From an uncultured Tateyamaria sp. (GTDB taxonomy: Bacteria > Pseudomonadota > Alphaproteobacteria > Rhodobacterales > Rhodobacteraceae), in contig NZ_CANNGP010000030.1 in the NCBI RefSeq assembly GCF_947504105.1, positions 1 through 54,701 of the forward strand: DNA of 54,701 nt, given 5' to 3'. Of this stretch, positions 1 to 9,054 are shown piece after piece (positions within the stretch are counted from its first letter, which is position 1; each line of letters begins with the position of its first letter). The position numbers and the translations under genes were made by a program. Under the pieces are notes generated by a model that made no database searches, was not told the origin of the DNA, and was given only the letters and a program-made list of their open reading frames with translations.

Positions 1-368
1 TTCTTCATTCTGGATCGTCACTTTCATCATGCGATCCACCTTAACGACCGGTCCGAAATTCCGCGACCACCTCTTTGCATTGATTTTCGTCTGCCCCCAG
101 TCTCGTGTTGTCATTTGCTGTGGCCGACAGAGTGATTCTGTTCGCCAATCGTGGCTGAATAATAGGTTCGACATTTTGCCTCGGGCCAAGTTGCTCAAAC
201 ACCGGCTGTTGATGCATTTCTGGGCAGCTTGCATCTGTTTCCAGAGATCACGCTCCGCAATAGCGAGAGTTCCTTTTGGTCACGCACCAGCCCTATCAGC
301 TTTTTGCGATAGTCTGCGGCACTTTCAGTCACCATCTCCGGCAACTTGGTGGCGGGGACGTGTGAGCA
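1..368. other. no clear gene; degraded sequence
   Basis: No convincing gene is seen here. On the minus strand a stretch at about 230-340 reads like protein-coding sequence (a segment beginning MVTESAADYRKK, continuing in another frame with AERDLWKQMQAAQ), which suggests a frameshifted remnant of unknown family. Near the left edge the minus strand has an AAGGTGG motif followed by ATG ATG at about position 33, so a gene could leave the window to the left, but only about 11 codons are visible. I could not assign a family to either. Confidence 0.4.
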
Positions 369-638
369 GTGAAACAGCGGTCGTACAGATTGTGTCGGCA
401 GCCACTGTGTGATCTGTTGAATGTACTCTCCGGCGGGACATTTGATGACTTCCTGTTCATGACCTCCAAAGTGGTTGAAATTGGCCGGGTGCACTGCGCC
501 GCGATCCGCATCTTCTTTTTGGGAGAGTTGGGCTCGGAGCTTCACTGTCCGATGCTGAATCAAAGAATTTTGTTTGATGCGCTGATGAATGAAGGCTCCG
601 AGCACGATCCGATCCTGATGGGGTACGTCTATGTCTGA
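369..638 (+). pseudogene. GcvT-domain remnant of a DMGDH/sarcosine-dehydrogenase-like protein
   Basis: About 85 residues resemble the interior of the aminomethyltransferase (GcvT) half of dimethylglycine/sarcosine dehydrogenase-like proteins: an MTSKVVEIG segment, a GELGSELHCP segment (family pattern GELGWELHxP) and FDALMNEG. The normal N-terminal FAD domain is absent and the fragment stops at GYVYV, about where the family would continue for roughly another 100 residues. Its TGA overlaps the ATG of the next oxidoreductase by 8 bases. I infer a deletion-derived relic of an upstream tandem paralogue. The family assignment is from recalled family patterns, not a search. Confidence 0.6.
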
Positions 639-3020
639 TCTTCCTTCGCATGCTTCGGTCGTCGTGATCGGCGGCGGTATCATGGGCTGCTCCACCCTTT
701 ATCACCTCGCCAAAATGGGCGTGTCCGATACGGTATTGCTTGAACGAAACAAGCTCACCAGCGGCACCACGTGGCATTCGGCGGCGCAGGTCGGGCGCTG
801 CGCCATTCGCAAAACCTCACCCGGATGATCCAGTATTCGGTAGAGCTCTATTCGCAGCTCGAAGAAGAAACCGGTCAGAATGTCGGCTGGATTCAAAAGG
901 GGTCTCTGTCCATTGCGACGAATCCGGATCGCCTGATCCATATTAAGCGGCAGGAGGCGCTGGCCCATGCGTACGGCATTGATGCCAAATCGGTGTCGCC
1001 AGAGGAAGCCAAGGCGCGTTGGCCGCTGATGCACGCAGAGGATGTTCTGGGGGCCGTCTGGTCGCCGGATGACGGGCGTGTTTCGCCCTCAGATGTCTGC
1101 GCTGCACTGATCAAAGGCGCAAAATCCTTGGGCGCAAAGCTGTTTGAAGACACGGGTGTTACCGGAATCCTGACCGAAAACGGGCGCGTCAAAGGTGTGG
1201 AAACCACGCAAGGTACGGTGATGTGTGACGCCATCGCGCTTTGTACAGGTCTGTGGTCGCGTGAGATCGGCGCGATGGCGGGGGCCGAAGTGCCTGCGTT
1301 GGCGTGCGAGCATTTTTACCTGCTGACCAAACCCGTAGACGGCATCGCAGGCAACATGCCAACGCTGTCAGATCACGATAACCACCTCTATATCCGCGAT
1401 GATTCCGGCGGGCTTTTGGTTGGCTGTTTTGAACCTATGGGCAAGCCCATCGCGCCCGGTGTGTTGGATGAGAGTTTTGAGTTCGGCCTGTTGGGAGAGG
1501 ATTGGGATCATTTTGAACCGATGATGATGAACGCGCTTCATCGTCTGCCAGCATTGGAAACTGCCGAAGTCAAAACGCTGCTGAACGGACCAGAAAGTTT
1601 CACGCCCGATGGTACTTTCATGCTGGGCGAAACTGCTGAAACCAAGGGGCTGTTCCTTGGGTGTGGTATGAACTCGGTCGGGATTGCATCTGGTGGCGGT
1701 GCAGGCATGAACTTGGCTCATTGCATTGTGCATGACCACCCGGCCTATGACTTGACCGAGGCCGATGCCAAACGTTTTGCACCTGTTTTCAACAATATTG
1801 AACACCTGATGGCGCGGGCCCCAGAGATTCTTGGCACCCACTACGACATCGCCTTTCCGGGCAAGCAACTCGCTACAGCTCGCAACTTGCGTGCGCTACC
1901 GCTTGACAGTGAATACAGGACGGCTGGTGCGCATATGGGGCAGTTCTACGGTTGGGAGCGTCCGCTCTATTTCGGTAAGTCGGCTGAACCTGCCATGACA
2001 TTCGGCAGGCCCGACTGGTTTGAAAACGTGCGCGCCGAGGTTATGGCCGCACACGAAAGTGCCGCGATTTTCGATGCCTCGCCTTTTGGCAAGATCGAGG
2101 TGCAGGGACCGGACGCGGAAGCGTTCCTCTTGAAAACCTGTTCGGGTTTTGTGGCCCGTGCGCCGGGGTCTGTGATCTACACCGCCGTGCTGAACGCGCG
2201 CGGCACTTTTGAAAGCGACATAACCGCGCAACGCATCGCCGAAGACCACTACCGTCTTTTTGTTGGCACCAATGCAATCAAGCGTGATCTGGCTTGGTTC
2301 CGCATGCATTCCGATGCCTTTGATGTCACGCTGACAGATAGCACGACAGATTATGCGGTTCTGGGCCTCATGGGGCCAGATGCCGCGCGGATCGTGAGTG
2401 AATGTGGCGCGCCGGAACTGAACGCGCTGGGCTATTTCAAGGTTGGCCCTGCTCACATCGGGGGCAAACATGTGCGAGCTGCGCGATTGTCCTATGTTGG
2501 CGAGGCGGGTTGGGAAATTACCATGAAATCTGAAAACGCATCGACCGTTTATGCCGCGCTGACGGCTGCAGGAGCAAAGCCAGCGGGCCTGTTCGCCCAG
2601 TCCTCGATGAGAATTGAAAAAGGGTTTTGCGCTATGGGGCATGAGTTGGATAGTGACGTTTCTCCGATCGAGGCCGGCCTGGATTTTGCCACCCGCAAGA
2701 AAGGCGGGTTTATCGGGGCCGACGCGCTGGCTGAACGGCGCGCGAACAGCGCAATGTCGCATGTGATCTCGCTTAAGCTTGACGATGAAACTGCGGTGCC
2801 CTTGGGGCACGAGCCGATCTATTTGGATGGCAAGATCATCGGTCAGACCAGTTCATGCGCCTTTGGCTACCGTGTGGGCAAGCCCGTTGCGCTGGGTCAT
2901 GTCAAAAGCAGCATCGATGACGGCAGTCGAGTGCAAATCGACATTGCGCGCGACATGTTCGACGCGACGGTGACCATCGGGCCGCTCTACGATCCTGCTG
3001 GCAACAGGATGAAAGGCTAG
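631..3020 (+). pseudogene. GcvT-family FAD-dependent oxidoreductase (dimethylglycine/sarcosine dehydrogenase-like), frameshifted
   Basis: Two overlapping frames together give a protein of about 796 residues. The 5' part starts at ATG 631 and carries the dinucleotide-binding motif GGGIMG and the TSGTTWHSA segment, whose His is the usual covalent FAD site in this family. The frame then breaks at about 792/793, where one C appears to be missing; the rest continues in the frame that is open from a GTG at 771 with ALRHSQNLT. The N-terminal half is a DAO-type FAD oxidoreductase; the C-terminal half is an aminomethyltransferase fold binding tetrahydrofolate (GEAGWEI, MRIEKGF). The family demethylates N-methylated amino acids. 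As written, the downstream frame lacks the FAD-binding N terminus and should be inactive unless the frameshift is a sequencing error. A class III aminotransferase follows. Confidence 0.85.
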
Positions 3021-3148
3021 GTCGTGACACGTCCTGACGTATTGGCTGCGCCCAATGGTACGCGTGCGCCCGGAGGCCTCGGGCACTCCACGTGTGGATA
3101 TGCAGCTTCGGTCGCGGCTTTGATGCCAATGCTTCAAGGAGAACCGAC

Positions 3149-4474
3149 ATGAGCCATGTGTTTCCACGTCACACCAAGACAATTCTACCCACCGCTGTTG
3201 GCGGAGACGGGTGTTACCTGATCGATGCGGAGGGCAAGCGCTATCTCGATTGCGGCGACGCGGCGGTTTCTTGTCTGGGCCATTCGGACCAAACCGTGAT
3301 CGCAGCCGTTCAGGATCAGGTCGCGAAAGTTGCCTTTGCACATTCAGGGTTCATGACGTCAGAACCGGCCGAAGCATTGGCCGATCTTCTGGTTGCACAT
3401 GCCCCGGGGACTCTGGACCGGGTTTATTTCGTTTCCGGCGGCTCAGAAGCGGTTGAAAGTGCGATCAAACTGGCCCGCCAGTACTTCGTTGAGATCGGCC
3501 AACCAAAACGTCAACACGTCATCGCCCGCAAGCAAAGCTATCATGGCAATACCCTGGGTGCGCTGTCTGCCGGCGGGAACCAATGGCGGCGCGCGCAATT
3601 CGGGCCGCTTCTGGTCGACATGAGTCATATTGCGCCGTGTTACGAATACATTGGGCGCGCCGATGGCGAGAGCAGCTTTGATTACGGCCAGCGCGTCGCC
3701 AACGAACTCGAAGCCGAGATTTTGCGCATTGGACCGGAAAAAGTCATGGCGTTCATGGCTGAACCGGTCGTGGGTGCCACACTGGGTGCGGTCCCTGCGG
3801 TTGATGGATACTTTGCCCGTATTCGCGAGATTTGTGATCAATACGGTGTGCTGCTGATCCTGGACGAAGTCATGTGTGGCATGGGGCGGACCGGGCACTT
3901 GTTTGCCTGCGCTCATGACAGGGTGACCCCTGACATCTTGTGTATCGCCAAGGGGCTGGGAGCCGGATACCAGCCGATTGGTGCGATGATGTGTACCGAT
4001 AAGATTTACGCTGCCATCGAAAACGGCACAGGTTTTTTCCAACACGGTCACACCTATCTTGGCCACCCGGTTGCGACGGCCGCGGCCCTGGCGGTCGTGC
4101 AGGAACTGACCGGACGTGATCTGCCCGCCCGCGCAGGTGTGATGGGCGACAAGCTGCACGCCGCCCTCGAGACCGCTTTCGGCCAGCATCCTCATATTGG
4201 TGATGTCCGTGGGCGTGGACTGTTCCGCGGGGTTGAGATTGTCGCAGATCGCGAGAGCAAAACACCGTTCGCGCCCGAACTTGGTCTGGCTGGAAAAATC
4301 AAGAAGGCAGCCTTCGCGGAGGGTTTGATTTGCTATCCCATGTCCGGTACCCGCGATGGTAAGCATGGGGACCACATCCTACTGGCACCGCCATTCATTG
4401 TGGAAGAGGGGCAGATTGAAGAACTGATCGACAAACTATCATGCGCCTTGGCTATGGTTTTGCCAAAGGCTTAA
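3149..4474 (+). CDS. class III (omega) PLP-dependent aminotransferase
   Basis: This 441-residue protein has the fold-type I class III aminotransferase pattern: a GGSEAVESAIK segment for the PLP phosphate, YHGNTLGALS, the LDEVMCGMGRTG segment carrying the Asp that contacts the PLP ring nitrogen, and IAKGLGAGY with the probable Schiff-base Lys. The start is ATG 3149, preceded by AAGGAG with 7-base spacing; the frame is open further upstream but without a ribosome site. Members move amino groups from omega-amino acids, beta-alanine, diamines or amino-alcohols to a keto acid; the substrate cannot be told here. It lies 128 bases after the oxidoreductase and probably belongs to the same methylated-amine or amino-acid catabolic unit. 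Confidence 0.88.
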   Translation: MSHVFPRHTKTILPTAVGGDGCYLIDAEGKRYLDCGDAAVSCLGHSDQTVIAAVQDQVAKVAFAHSGFMTSEPAEALADLLVAHAPGTLDRVYFVSGGSEAVESAIKLARQYFVEIGQPKRQHVIARKQSYHGNTLGALSAGGNQWRRAQFGPLLVDMSHIAPCYEYIGRADGESSFDYGQRVANELEAEILRIGPEKVMAFMAEPVVGATLGAVPAVDGYFARIREICDQYGVLLILDEVMCGMGRTGHLFACAHDRVTPDILCIAKGLGAGYQPIGAMMCTDKIYAAIENGTGFFQHGHTYLGHPVATAAALAVVQELTGRDLPARAGVMGDKLHAALETAFGQHPHIGDVRGRGLFRGVEIVADRESKTPFAPELGLAGKIKKAAFAEGLICYPMSGTRDGKHGDHILLAPPFIVEEGQIEELIDKLSCALAMVLPKA

Positions 4475-4573
4475 TTCCAAGATCGGCACCAATTGCGGTT
4501 ATGAACTCGCGTGCCTCAGTTGCATTGGCGCCAAGGACGTGTATTCGCTGCGACCCATCAAACGGATGCTTTC

Positions 4574-5431
4574 TTAGGCCTTGACCAAAAATGCGGCGCG
4601 GATAGCTGCTTTCATCGCGTCCTGCGGTCCGGTCTCCGTCGCCGTGTTTCCGGCCATCACGAGTTTCGAGGCGAGCGTGCTCGTGAAACCCAAATCCGTC
4701 CCCACAATTGATAGGTCTGAATGTAGCGATGAGCGGCCCAGCAGACCGATGGCGATCCCGGCTTCGACGGCTGCGATCACGCCAGAGACGCTTTGGCTGG
4801 AGTAGACGACCCGGTATGGTTTCCCTCTGGCTTCCAGGGACGCGATGGCTGCGTCGCGCCACCAGCAAGCGTGGTCGAACAAGGCCACCGGCAGGATTTC
4901 ATCGGCTGAAAAGTCCCGATGCTTTGATGCGACCCAGCATGTTGGATCTTCAAAGAGCACTTCTTCGTACTTTTGGGGGCGCTCCACCTCGTAAATTGCA
5001 AGATCCAGAGTTCCCTTTGCGAGCGCTTCCGGGAATTCCGTGCTCAACGCACAGGTCACATCCAGTTCAACCTTTGGATGATGACGGGTGAATGCCGCGA
5101 CGATCTCCGCCAGCTTGGCCCGTCCATGATCGTCGGGAATGCCAACGCATAGTTTTCCCGTAACCACATCTTGGGAAATGTCCCGCAACACTGCGTCGAG
5201 GCGCATGGTCACGTCTTGTGCGACGGGCAGCAGTAGACGACCTGCATCGCTTAAGACAACGCCTCGCCCGTGGCGCTCAAAAACCGGATGTCCGAGGATT
5301 GCTTCGAGGCGTTTGACCTGAAGGCTGGTCGCGGATTGTGATCGGTGGATGCGCGCCGCACCTTCCGTGACGCTTCCCGCTTCGGCCACGGCGACAAAGG
5401 TGCGCAGCAAGTCGCTGTCCAGCTTTCCCAT
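4574..5431 (-). CDS. LysR-family transcriptional regulator
   Basis: A 285-residue LysR-type regulator. The N terminus (about residues 3-62) is the winged helix-turn-helix, with the typical LLRTFVAVAEAGSVTEGAARIHRSQSA-like pattern and the wing around FERHGRG. The remainder is the periplasmic-binding-like effector domain, starting near KLCVGIPDD. I chose ATG 5431, with GGAAA just upstream, over an in-frame TTG four codons earlier. It is divergent from the permease gene, with 85 bases between the two starts, so it most likely regulates that gene and its own promoter; the aminotransferase genes on its other side converge with it. The effector is unknown. Confidence 0.9.
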   Translation of the reverse strand: MGKLDSDLLRTFVAVAEAGSVTEGAARIHRSQSATSLQVKRLEAILGHPVFERHGRGVVLSDAGRLLLPVAQDVTMRLDAVLRDISQDVVTGKLCVGIPDDHGRAKLAEIVAAFTRHHPKVELDVTCALSTEFPEALAKGTLDLAIYEVERPQKYEEVLFEDPTCWVASKHRDFSADEILPVALFDHACWWRDAAIASLEARGKPYRVVYSSQSVSGVIAAVEAGIAIGLLGRSSLHSDLSIVGTDLGFTSTLASKLVMAGNTATETGPQDAMKAAIRAAFLVKA

Positions 5432-5516
5432 CTGTTTTTCCAATATCAGAAATTTATACTATTCGTTTCACATATGCTTTGTCTGGCCTTACTTTTCAAG
5501 GTCAGAGGAGTATCCG

Positions 5517-6539
5517 ATGACCGATCAGACTGTTGCGCGCCGACATGCAAACAAGAAATCTGTGGTGTGGGGTGTATGCCTTTTCCTCTTGATCGGCATA
5601 GGTCTATCCTGGCCGGCACATGCGATGAATGCCGCCCAGTTCGTCGTGTGGGGATTGGTTGCGGTCGCCCCCATCGTCATTCCGGGCATTCTTCTTGCAG
5701 CGTGGATCATCGCCAGCGGAGCGGATGCACATATTGCCAGCGTGTTCGAGGGCAGGACAGTACGCACGGTGGTGGCCGCGTCATTGATCGGAGCCATCAC
5801 GCCAGTCTGCGGTGTGACAGTGTTGCCCTTGATGGCTGGATTGTTGGCGGCTGGTGTTCCGCTGGCTCCGATCATGGCGTTCTGGTTATCCTCCCCGATC
5901 ACAGACCCCGCAATGCTGGCGACAACAGCGGCAACTCTTGGCCTGAGTTTTGCTGTTGGAAAGACGCTCGCAGCGTTTGGATTGGGTATGTTCGGTGGCG
6001 CAATCACCGGACTGTTTGCCAAGAAACCCTGGGCATTGAACGCGCTTCGCGACAATGGTCTGGCCCGCCAACTGAGCGCTGCACGATGCAGCAGAGATCA
6101 GTCCTTTGATCCATGGATTTGGCAAACGGGCGCGCGTCGGCGGTCTTTCAGCAAACAATTCTGGGCCACAACGCGGCTCATCCTGATGTGCCTGATCCCG
6201 GCATTTGCCGCAGAATATGCCTTGAACGCAGCGCTGACCCCAGGGGCGCTTGCGGCCTATGTTGGCGAAGATCAATGGTGGGCCATACCTGCGGCTGTCT
6301 TCGTCGGTGCGCCGGCCTACATTGACGGCTATGCCGCTCTGCCGTTGACGCGCGGCCTGATTGACAACGGCATGTCCGAAGGTGCTGCCATGGCGTTTTT
6401 GGTTTCGGGTGGTGTAGTCAGCATATGGGGCGCCATGGCTATTGCTCCGGTACTTAAACTGAAGCCGTTTCTTCTCTATCTGCTTCTTGCGGTTCTGGGG
6501 TCACTTGCGGCGGGATACGTCTTTGGGTGGGTCATCTAA
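5517..6539 (+). CDS. permease of the YraQ/ArsP-like (DUF318) family
   Basis: A 340-residue integral membrane protein with about eight to ten hydrophobic segments in two related halves. The segment GAITPVCGVTVLPLMAGLLAAG followed by FWLSSPITDP matches the conserved core of the YraQ/ArsP/SO_0444 permease family, in which a Cys-containing motif lies in the membrane. The single Cys in PVCG is kept here but the double-Cys motif of some members is not. Family members export metals or organoarsenicals, but the substrate here is unknown. ATG 5517 is used because of the GAGGAG ribosome site just upstream; the open frame extends 56 codons further back into the LysR gene. Probably controlled by the divergent LysR protein. 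Confidence 0.75.
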   Translation: MTDQTVARRHANKKSVVWGVCLFLLIGIGLSWPAHAMNAAQFVVWGLVAVAPIVIPGILLAAWIIASGADAHIASVFEGRTVRTVVAASLIGAITPVCGVTVLPLMAGLLAAGVPLAPIMAFWLSSPITDPAMLATTAATLGLSFAVGKTLAAFGLGMFGGAITGLFAKKPWALNALRDNGLARQLSAARCSRDQSFDPWIWQTGARRRSFSKQFWATTRLILMCLIPAFAAEYALNAALTPGALAAYVGEDQWWAIPAAVFVGAPAYIDGYAALPLTRGLIDNGMSEGAAMAFLVSGGVVSIWGAMAIAPVLKLKPFLLYLLLAVLGSLAAGYVFGWVI

Positions 6540-6941
6540 AATCCAATGACGGACCGAAAACGAACTTGAGCGGCGGCAGCTTTGCCTCGGTTTGCCGTCG
6601 TCCAGCTGACCAAATGCTGCACTGCATGGTCGATATCTGCTTCGGGGAAGCTGCGCGGTTGCGTGGACGATGGCGGTCAATGTCCGGAAAAGGGCAGAAT
6701 AAAACCCACGGTCGTTGATCTGGCGCTGTCGGTTTGCACAGCGAAAACGAGGCCGACAAGTGTGAGGCTTTCCTAGAGCGTCTCGCCAGCCAGAAGGTGC
6801 CTCAGGTATTTTGAATAAGTTCGCCTCAACAGCTCATCCACCGGAAAAGGACGCACAAGCACTGACTATAAAGGATCAAGCATGCTCTCGCGGAATCTCT
6901 AGCCCGATCCCAAGACGACTTTGGCCCGATTTACAACGCCG
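6540..6941. other. intergenic region, no gene recognised
   Basis: This 402-base stretch holds short open frames on both strands, but none has a ribosome site, codon pattern or family resemblance that I can support. A GLHSENEADKCEAFLERLASQKVP-like run on the plus strand around 6730-6815 has protein-like composition and could be a relic. No tRNA, hairpin terminator or obvious mobile element was seen. Confidence 0.4.
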
Positions 6942-7253
6942 CTAGTGAGTCCAAGACCCGCGCCGGTTGGTGGCAAAGTTCTCGCCGTAACCACCGGGCC
7001 GGACATTGGCCTTGCGCTTGTTGGGCTCTTGCACTTGCGCATCGATGCCATGTTCCTTGGCATAGTCCAGCGCCGCCGCCTTCGTATCGAACGACATGCG
7101 CACCTGTGCCTGCGTGTCCGAGGACGACGTCCAGCCCATCAGCGGATCGACCGACCGGGCCGACGCTGGTGCAAATTCAAGCACCCAGTGCTTGGTCATG
7201 GCAGTACCCGACGACATGGCTGTCTTGGCAGGTTGAAAGATTCGTGCGCGCAT
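6942..7253 (-). CDS. ETC complex I subunit (NDUFS4-like)
   Basis: A 103-residue protein matching the ETC complex I subunit family (PF04800), the bacterial counterpart of mitochondrial NDUFS4. Recognisable are the KHWVLEFAP segment, PLMGW(T)SSSDT followed by [14 protein letters not shown], and the C-terminal GYGENF.[11 protein letters not shown] ending. In alphaproteobacteria this is an accessory subunit of respiratory NADH:quinone oxidoreductase on its peripheral arm. It is encoded alone, as is usual, away from the nuo operon. The start has a strong GAGGGAG site upstream. Confidence 0.9.
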   Translation of the reverse strand: MRARIFQPAKTAMSSGTAMTKHWVLEFAPASARSVDPLMGWTSSSDTQAQVRMSFDTKAAALDYAKEHGIDAQVQEPNKRKANVRPGGYGENFATNRRGSWTH

Positions 7254-7312
7254 AAGCTGGCTCCCTCGTGCGCTGGGTGTTTAGCACGACACAACCCCAG
7301 GCGCGCAAGGGT

Positions 7313-7756
7313 CTATTCCGCCGCATTGGACGGAGGCGACATGCCCCTAAATTCCAACGTCTTCTCGCGCAGCTCTGTTGTCGAAATATTAGGCGTGCGC
7401 GGCAGGTAAATCACCTCGCATAGCGGGCTCAGGAAATCGAAACGCCCGGCCCAATCATCCCCCATGGCGAACAGATCAACGTCATAGGTGCGCACGTCCT
7501 CCGGTTTCTGCTCCCAACAGGTTTCGGGAATGACCATGTCCACGTGACGGCACGCCAAAAGGATATCGCGCCGCTCCTCATAGGGCATGACAGAGGCCTT
7601 GCCTTTGATCCCGTTGAAGGCATCCGTTGAACAACCGACAATCAGCCGATCGCCAAAGGCCTTCAATCGTTCAAGAAGCCGCACATGCCCAATGTGAAAA
7701 AGGTCAAATGTGCCATAGGTCAGCAAAGTGCGTTGTCGTCGGTCAGGTCCTATCAT
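7313..7756 (-). CDS. TagD-like cytidylyltransferase family protein
   Basis: A 147-residue nucleotidyltransferase of the cytidylyltransferase superfamily. It has the TYGTFDLFHIGHVRLLERL pattern, in which the HIGH motif binds the nucleotide triphosphate, GDRLIVGCSTDAFN, and the C-terminal ISTTELRE element corresponding to the ISTT(K/S) motif. It most resembles glycerol-3-phosphate cytidylyltransferase, which makes CDP-glycerol from CTP, but related enzymes act on other phosphates. ATG 7756 is chosen because it overlaps the upstream LicD stop as ATGA, indicating translational coupling. Confidence 0.85.
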   Translation of the reverse strand: MIGPDRRQRTLLTYGTFDLFHIGHVRLLERLKAFGDRLIVGCSTDAFNGIKGKASVMPYEERRDILLACRHVDMVIPETCWEQKPEDVRTYDVDLFAMGDDWAGRFDFLSPLCEVIYLPRTPNISTTELREKTLEFRGMSPPSNAAE

Positions 7757-8649
7757 CCGCGGAGCGCCTGCATGAAATCCACAAACTTTTCGTTTGCTTT
7801 GGTCCATTTGAAGGTGAACAGCGGGTCGGGGTCGCGCCAGTCTTCCCCGTAGTTGACGGCCAGCATCTTCTCAGGCGCACGCGGAATGGCACAGCCTGTC
7901 ATGTTGCACACACCCAGCGGCAACAGATCGTCATAGGTCAAATCTCCGAATGTGTGCGGGTACACAAAGACCCTCCCGGCCTCTATCCAGACTGGGAACA
8001 GGTCGACTTCGAAGGTGCCAATGGGCGTCAATTTGTGGATCTCTGGTGCCTTCTGGGTGCTTGCGTCCGACAGACCGATCTCGCGCAGGCGCTCCGAAAG
8101 GCGGCGCCATGCGGCCGCCGCAGAAACGGCACTGTCTGCATCCAGTATCACAGCAAGATCAATGTCATCATCATGTGCAATCAGCGATTGATCACGAACC
8201 ACCCCCAAAAGCGTCCCTGAGTTCAAAAAGACCCGTAGCCCTTCTGATTCCAACTGCTGTGTCAGGCCCTTCACATGCGACCAGATTGGTGCTGGATCGA
8301 CGGTCGCAAAGTTGCCTTCTCTAAAGCCGTGGTTGGTCAGAGCAATGGGTGCGAGGTAGTCGCGCATCCGTGTGTCGAATTCTGCAAATTCTTCGGGAGG
8401 AAGCATGTTGCGCAGACGCTTGAGGTTCCCAACCACCTTGGCGGCTCGAATTTGACCTACGCAACACACCATCACAAAGGCCTCGCGCCAAGTGGTCGAC
8501 ACTGGCCGTTGCTTGAGGTCGTTCAACTCTCCGAAGTAACGCCACACATCGAAGGCGCCGGACCGTGTCAGAACCTCGGCAAGGGCGATCGAGTGGATCT
8601 CCTTTACGCGGTCATGCGCCGACCGGACAGATGGGGTGTTTGGTGCCAT
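7753..8649 (-). CDS. LicD-family phosphotransferase
   Basis: The 298-residue product contains the LicD/fukutin nucleotidyltransferase-like core: FLNSGTLLGVVRD, then the acidic HDDDIDLAV motif that binds metal, and FEVDLFPVW. LicD proteins attach phosphocholine or other phosphoalditols from CDP-activated donors to surface glycans. The partner cytidylyltransferase, four bases overlapping downstream, could supply CDP-glycerol or a similar donor. The start is uncertain: ATG 8649 has CAGGG upstream, while an in-frame GTG at 8733 would add 28 residues with no clear ribosome site. Confidence 0.8.
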   Translation of the reverse strand: MAPNTPSVRSAHDRVKEIHSIALAEVLTRSGAFDVWRYFGELNDLKQRPVSTTWREAFVMVCCVGQIRAAKVVGNLKRLRNMLPPEEFAEFDTRMRDYLAPIALTNHGFREGNFATVDPAPIWSHVKGLTQQLESEGLRVFLNSGTLLGVVRDQSLIAHDDDIDLAVILDADSAVSAAAAWRRLSERLREIGLSDASTQKAPEIHKLTPIGTFEVDLFPVWIEAGRVFVYPHTFGDLTYDDLLPLGVCNMTGCAIPRAPEKMLAVNYGEDWRDPDPLFTFKWTKANEKFVDFMQALRG

Positions 8650-9054
8650 GTATAGCCCTGCGCACACGATGCCTGCGTGGATGGTTTCGCCACAAGATAG
8701 AACCAAGTGATTTGAGACCAAAACACTTTGCACGGCTGCGGGATCCCACGACAGTCACTGTCAGCAAGTGTCTCAAATCTATCACGGCCCTGTGGGTCAG
8801 AGGTTGGGCATCACTCCGCGAGTTTTAGCAAAACAGCGTCTCGGGGGTTTTTCAACTGGGCGACCAATTCGGGAAGTATCAGTGACCAGACTATGGGCCG
8901 TGCAGTCTTGGCTCGTTGTTCCGATGCCATATGCGTTTATGCGGGCATAATATCCAACCTCTGCGTGGCTGCATTCGCAGGAGTAACTGTCAATTCCTGT
9001 CAGCAAGGCGTCGCAGCCACTTGCGCTTGCGCCCTATCGCGCCAAGTTAGCGGC
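8650..9054. other. divergent intergenic region upstream of uvrB
   Basis: This region separates the LicD gene (minus) and uvrB (plus). At 8750-8762 there is a near-perfect palindrome, GACAGT-C-ACTGTC, close to the possible upstream start of the LicD gene. I looked for the alphaproteobacterial SOS box (GAACN7GAAC or GTTCN7GTTC) in front of uvrB and did not see a convincing one. Open frames here on both strands lack ribosome sites and look like chance. Confidence 0.5.

Noticed and set aside
6527-6759. Small open frames between the permease and the ETC complex I gene
   Set aside because: No ribosome sites and no recognisable family; both strands are open by chance.
8750-8762. GACAGT-C-ACTGTC palindrome as an SOS or other operator
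   Set aside because: It does not match the alphaproteobacterial LexA box and has no other evidence; kept only as a note in the intergenic region.
8728-9054. N-terminal extension of uvrB by 109 codons
   Set aside because: The frame is open but has no UvrB similarity, no ribosome site and Cys-rich chance-like composition; UvrB starts at 9055.
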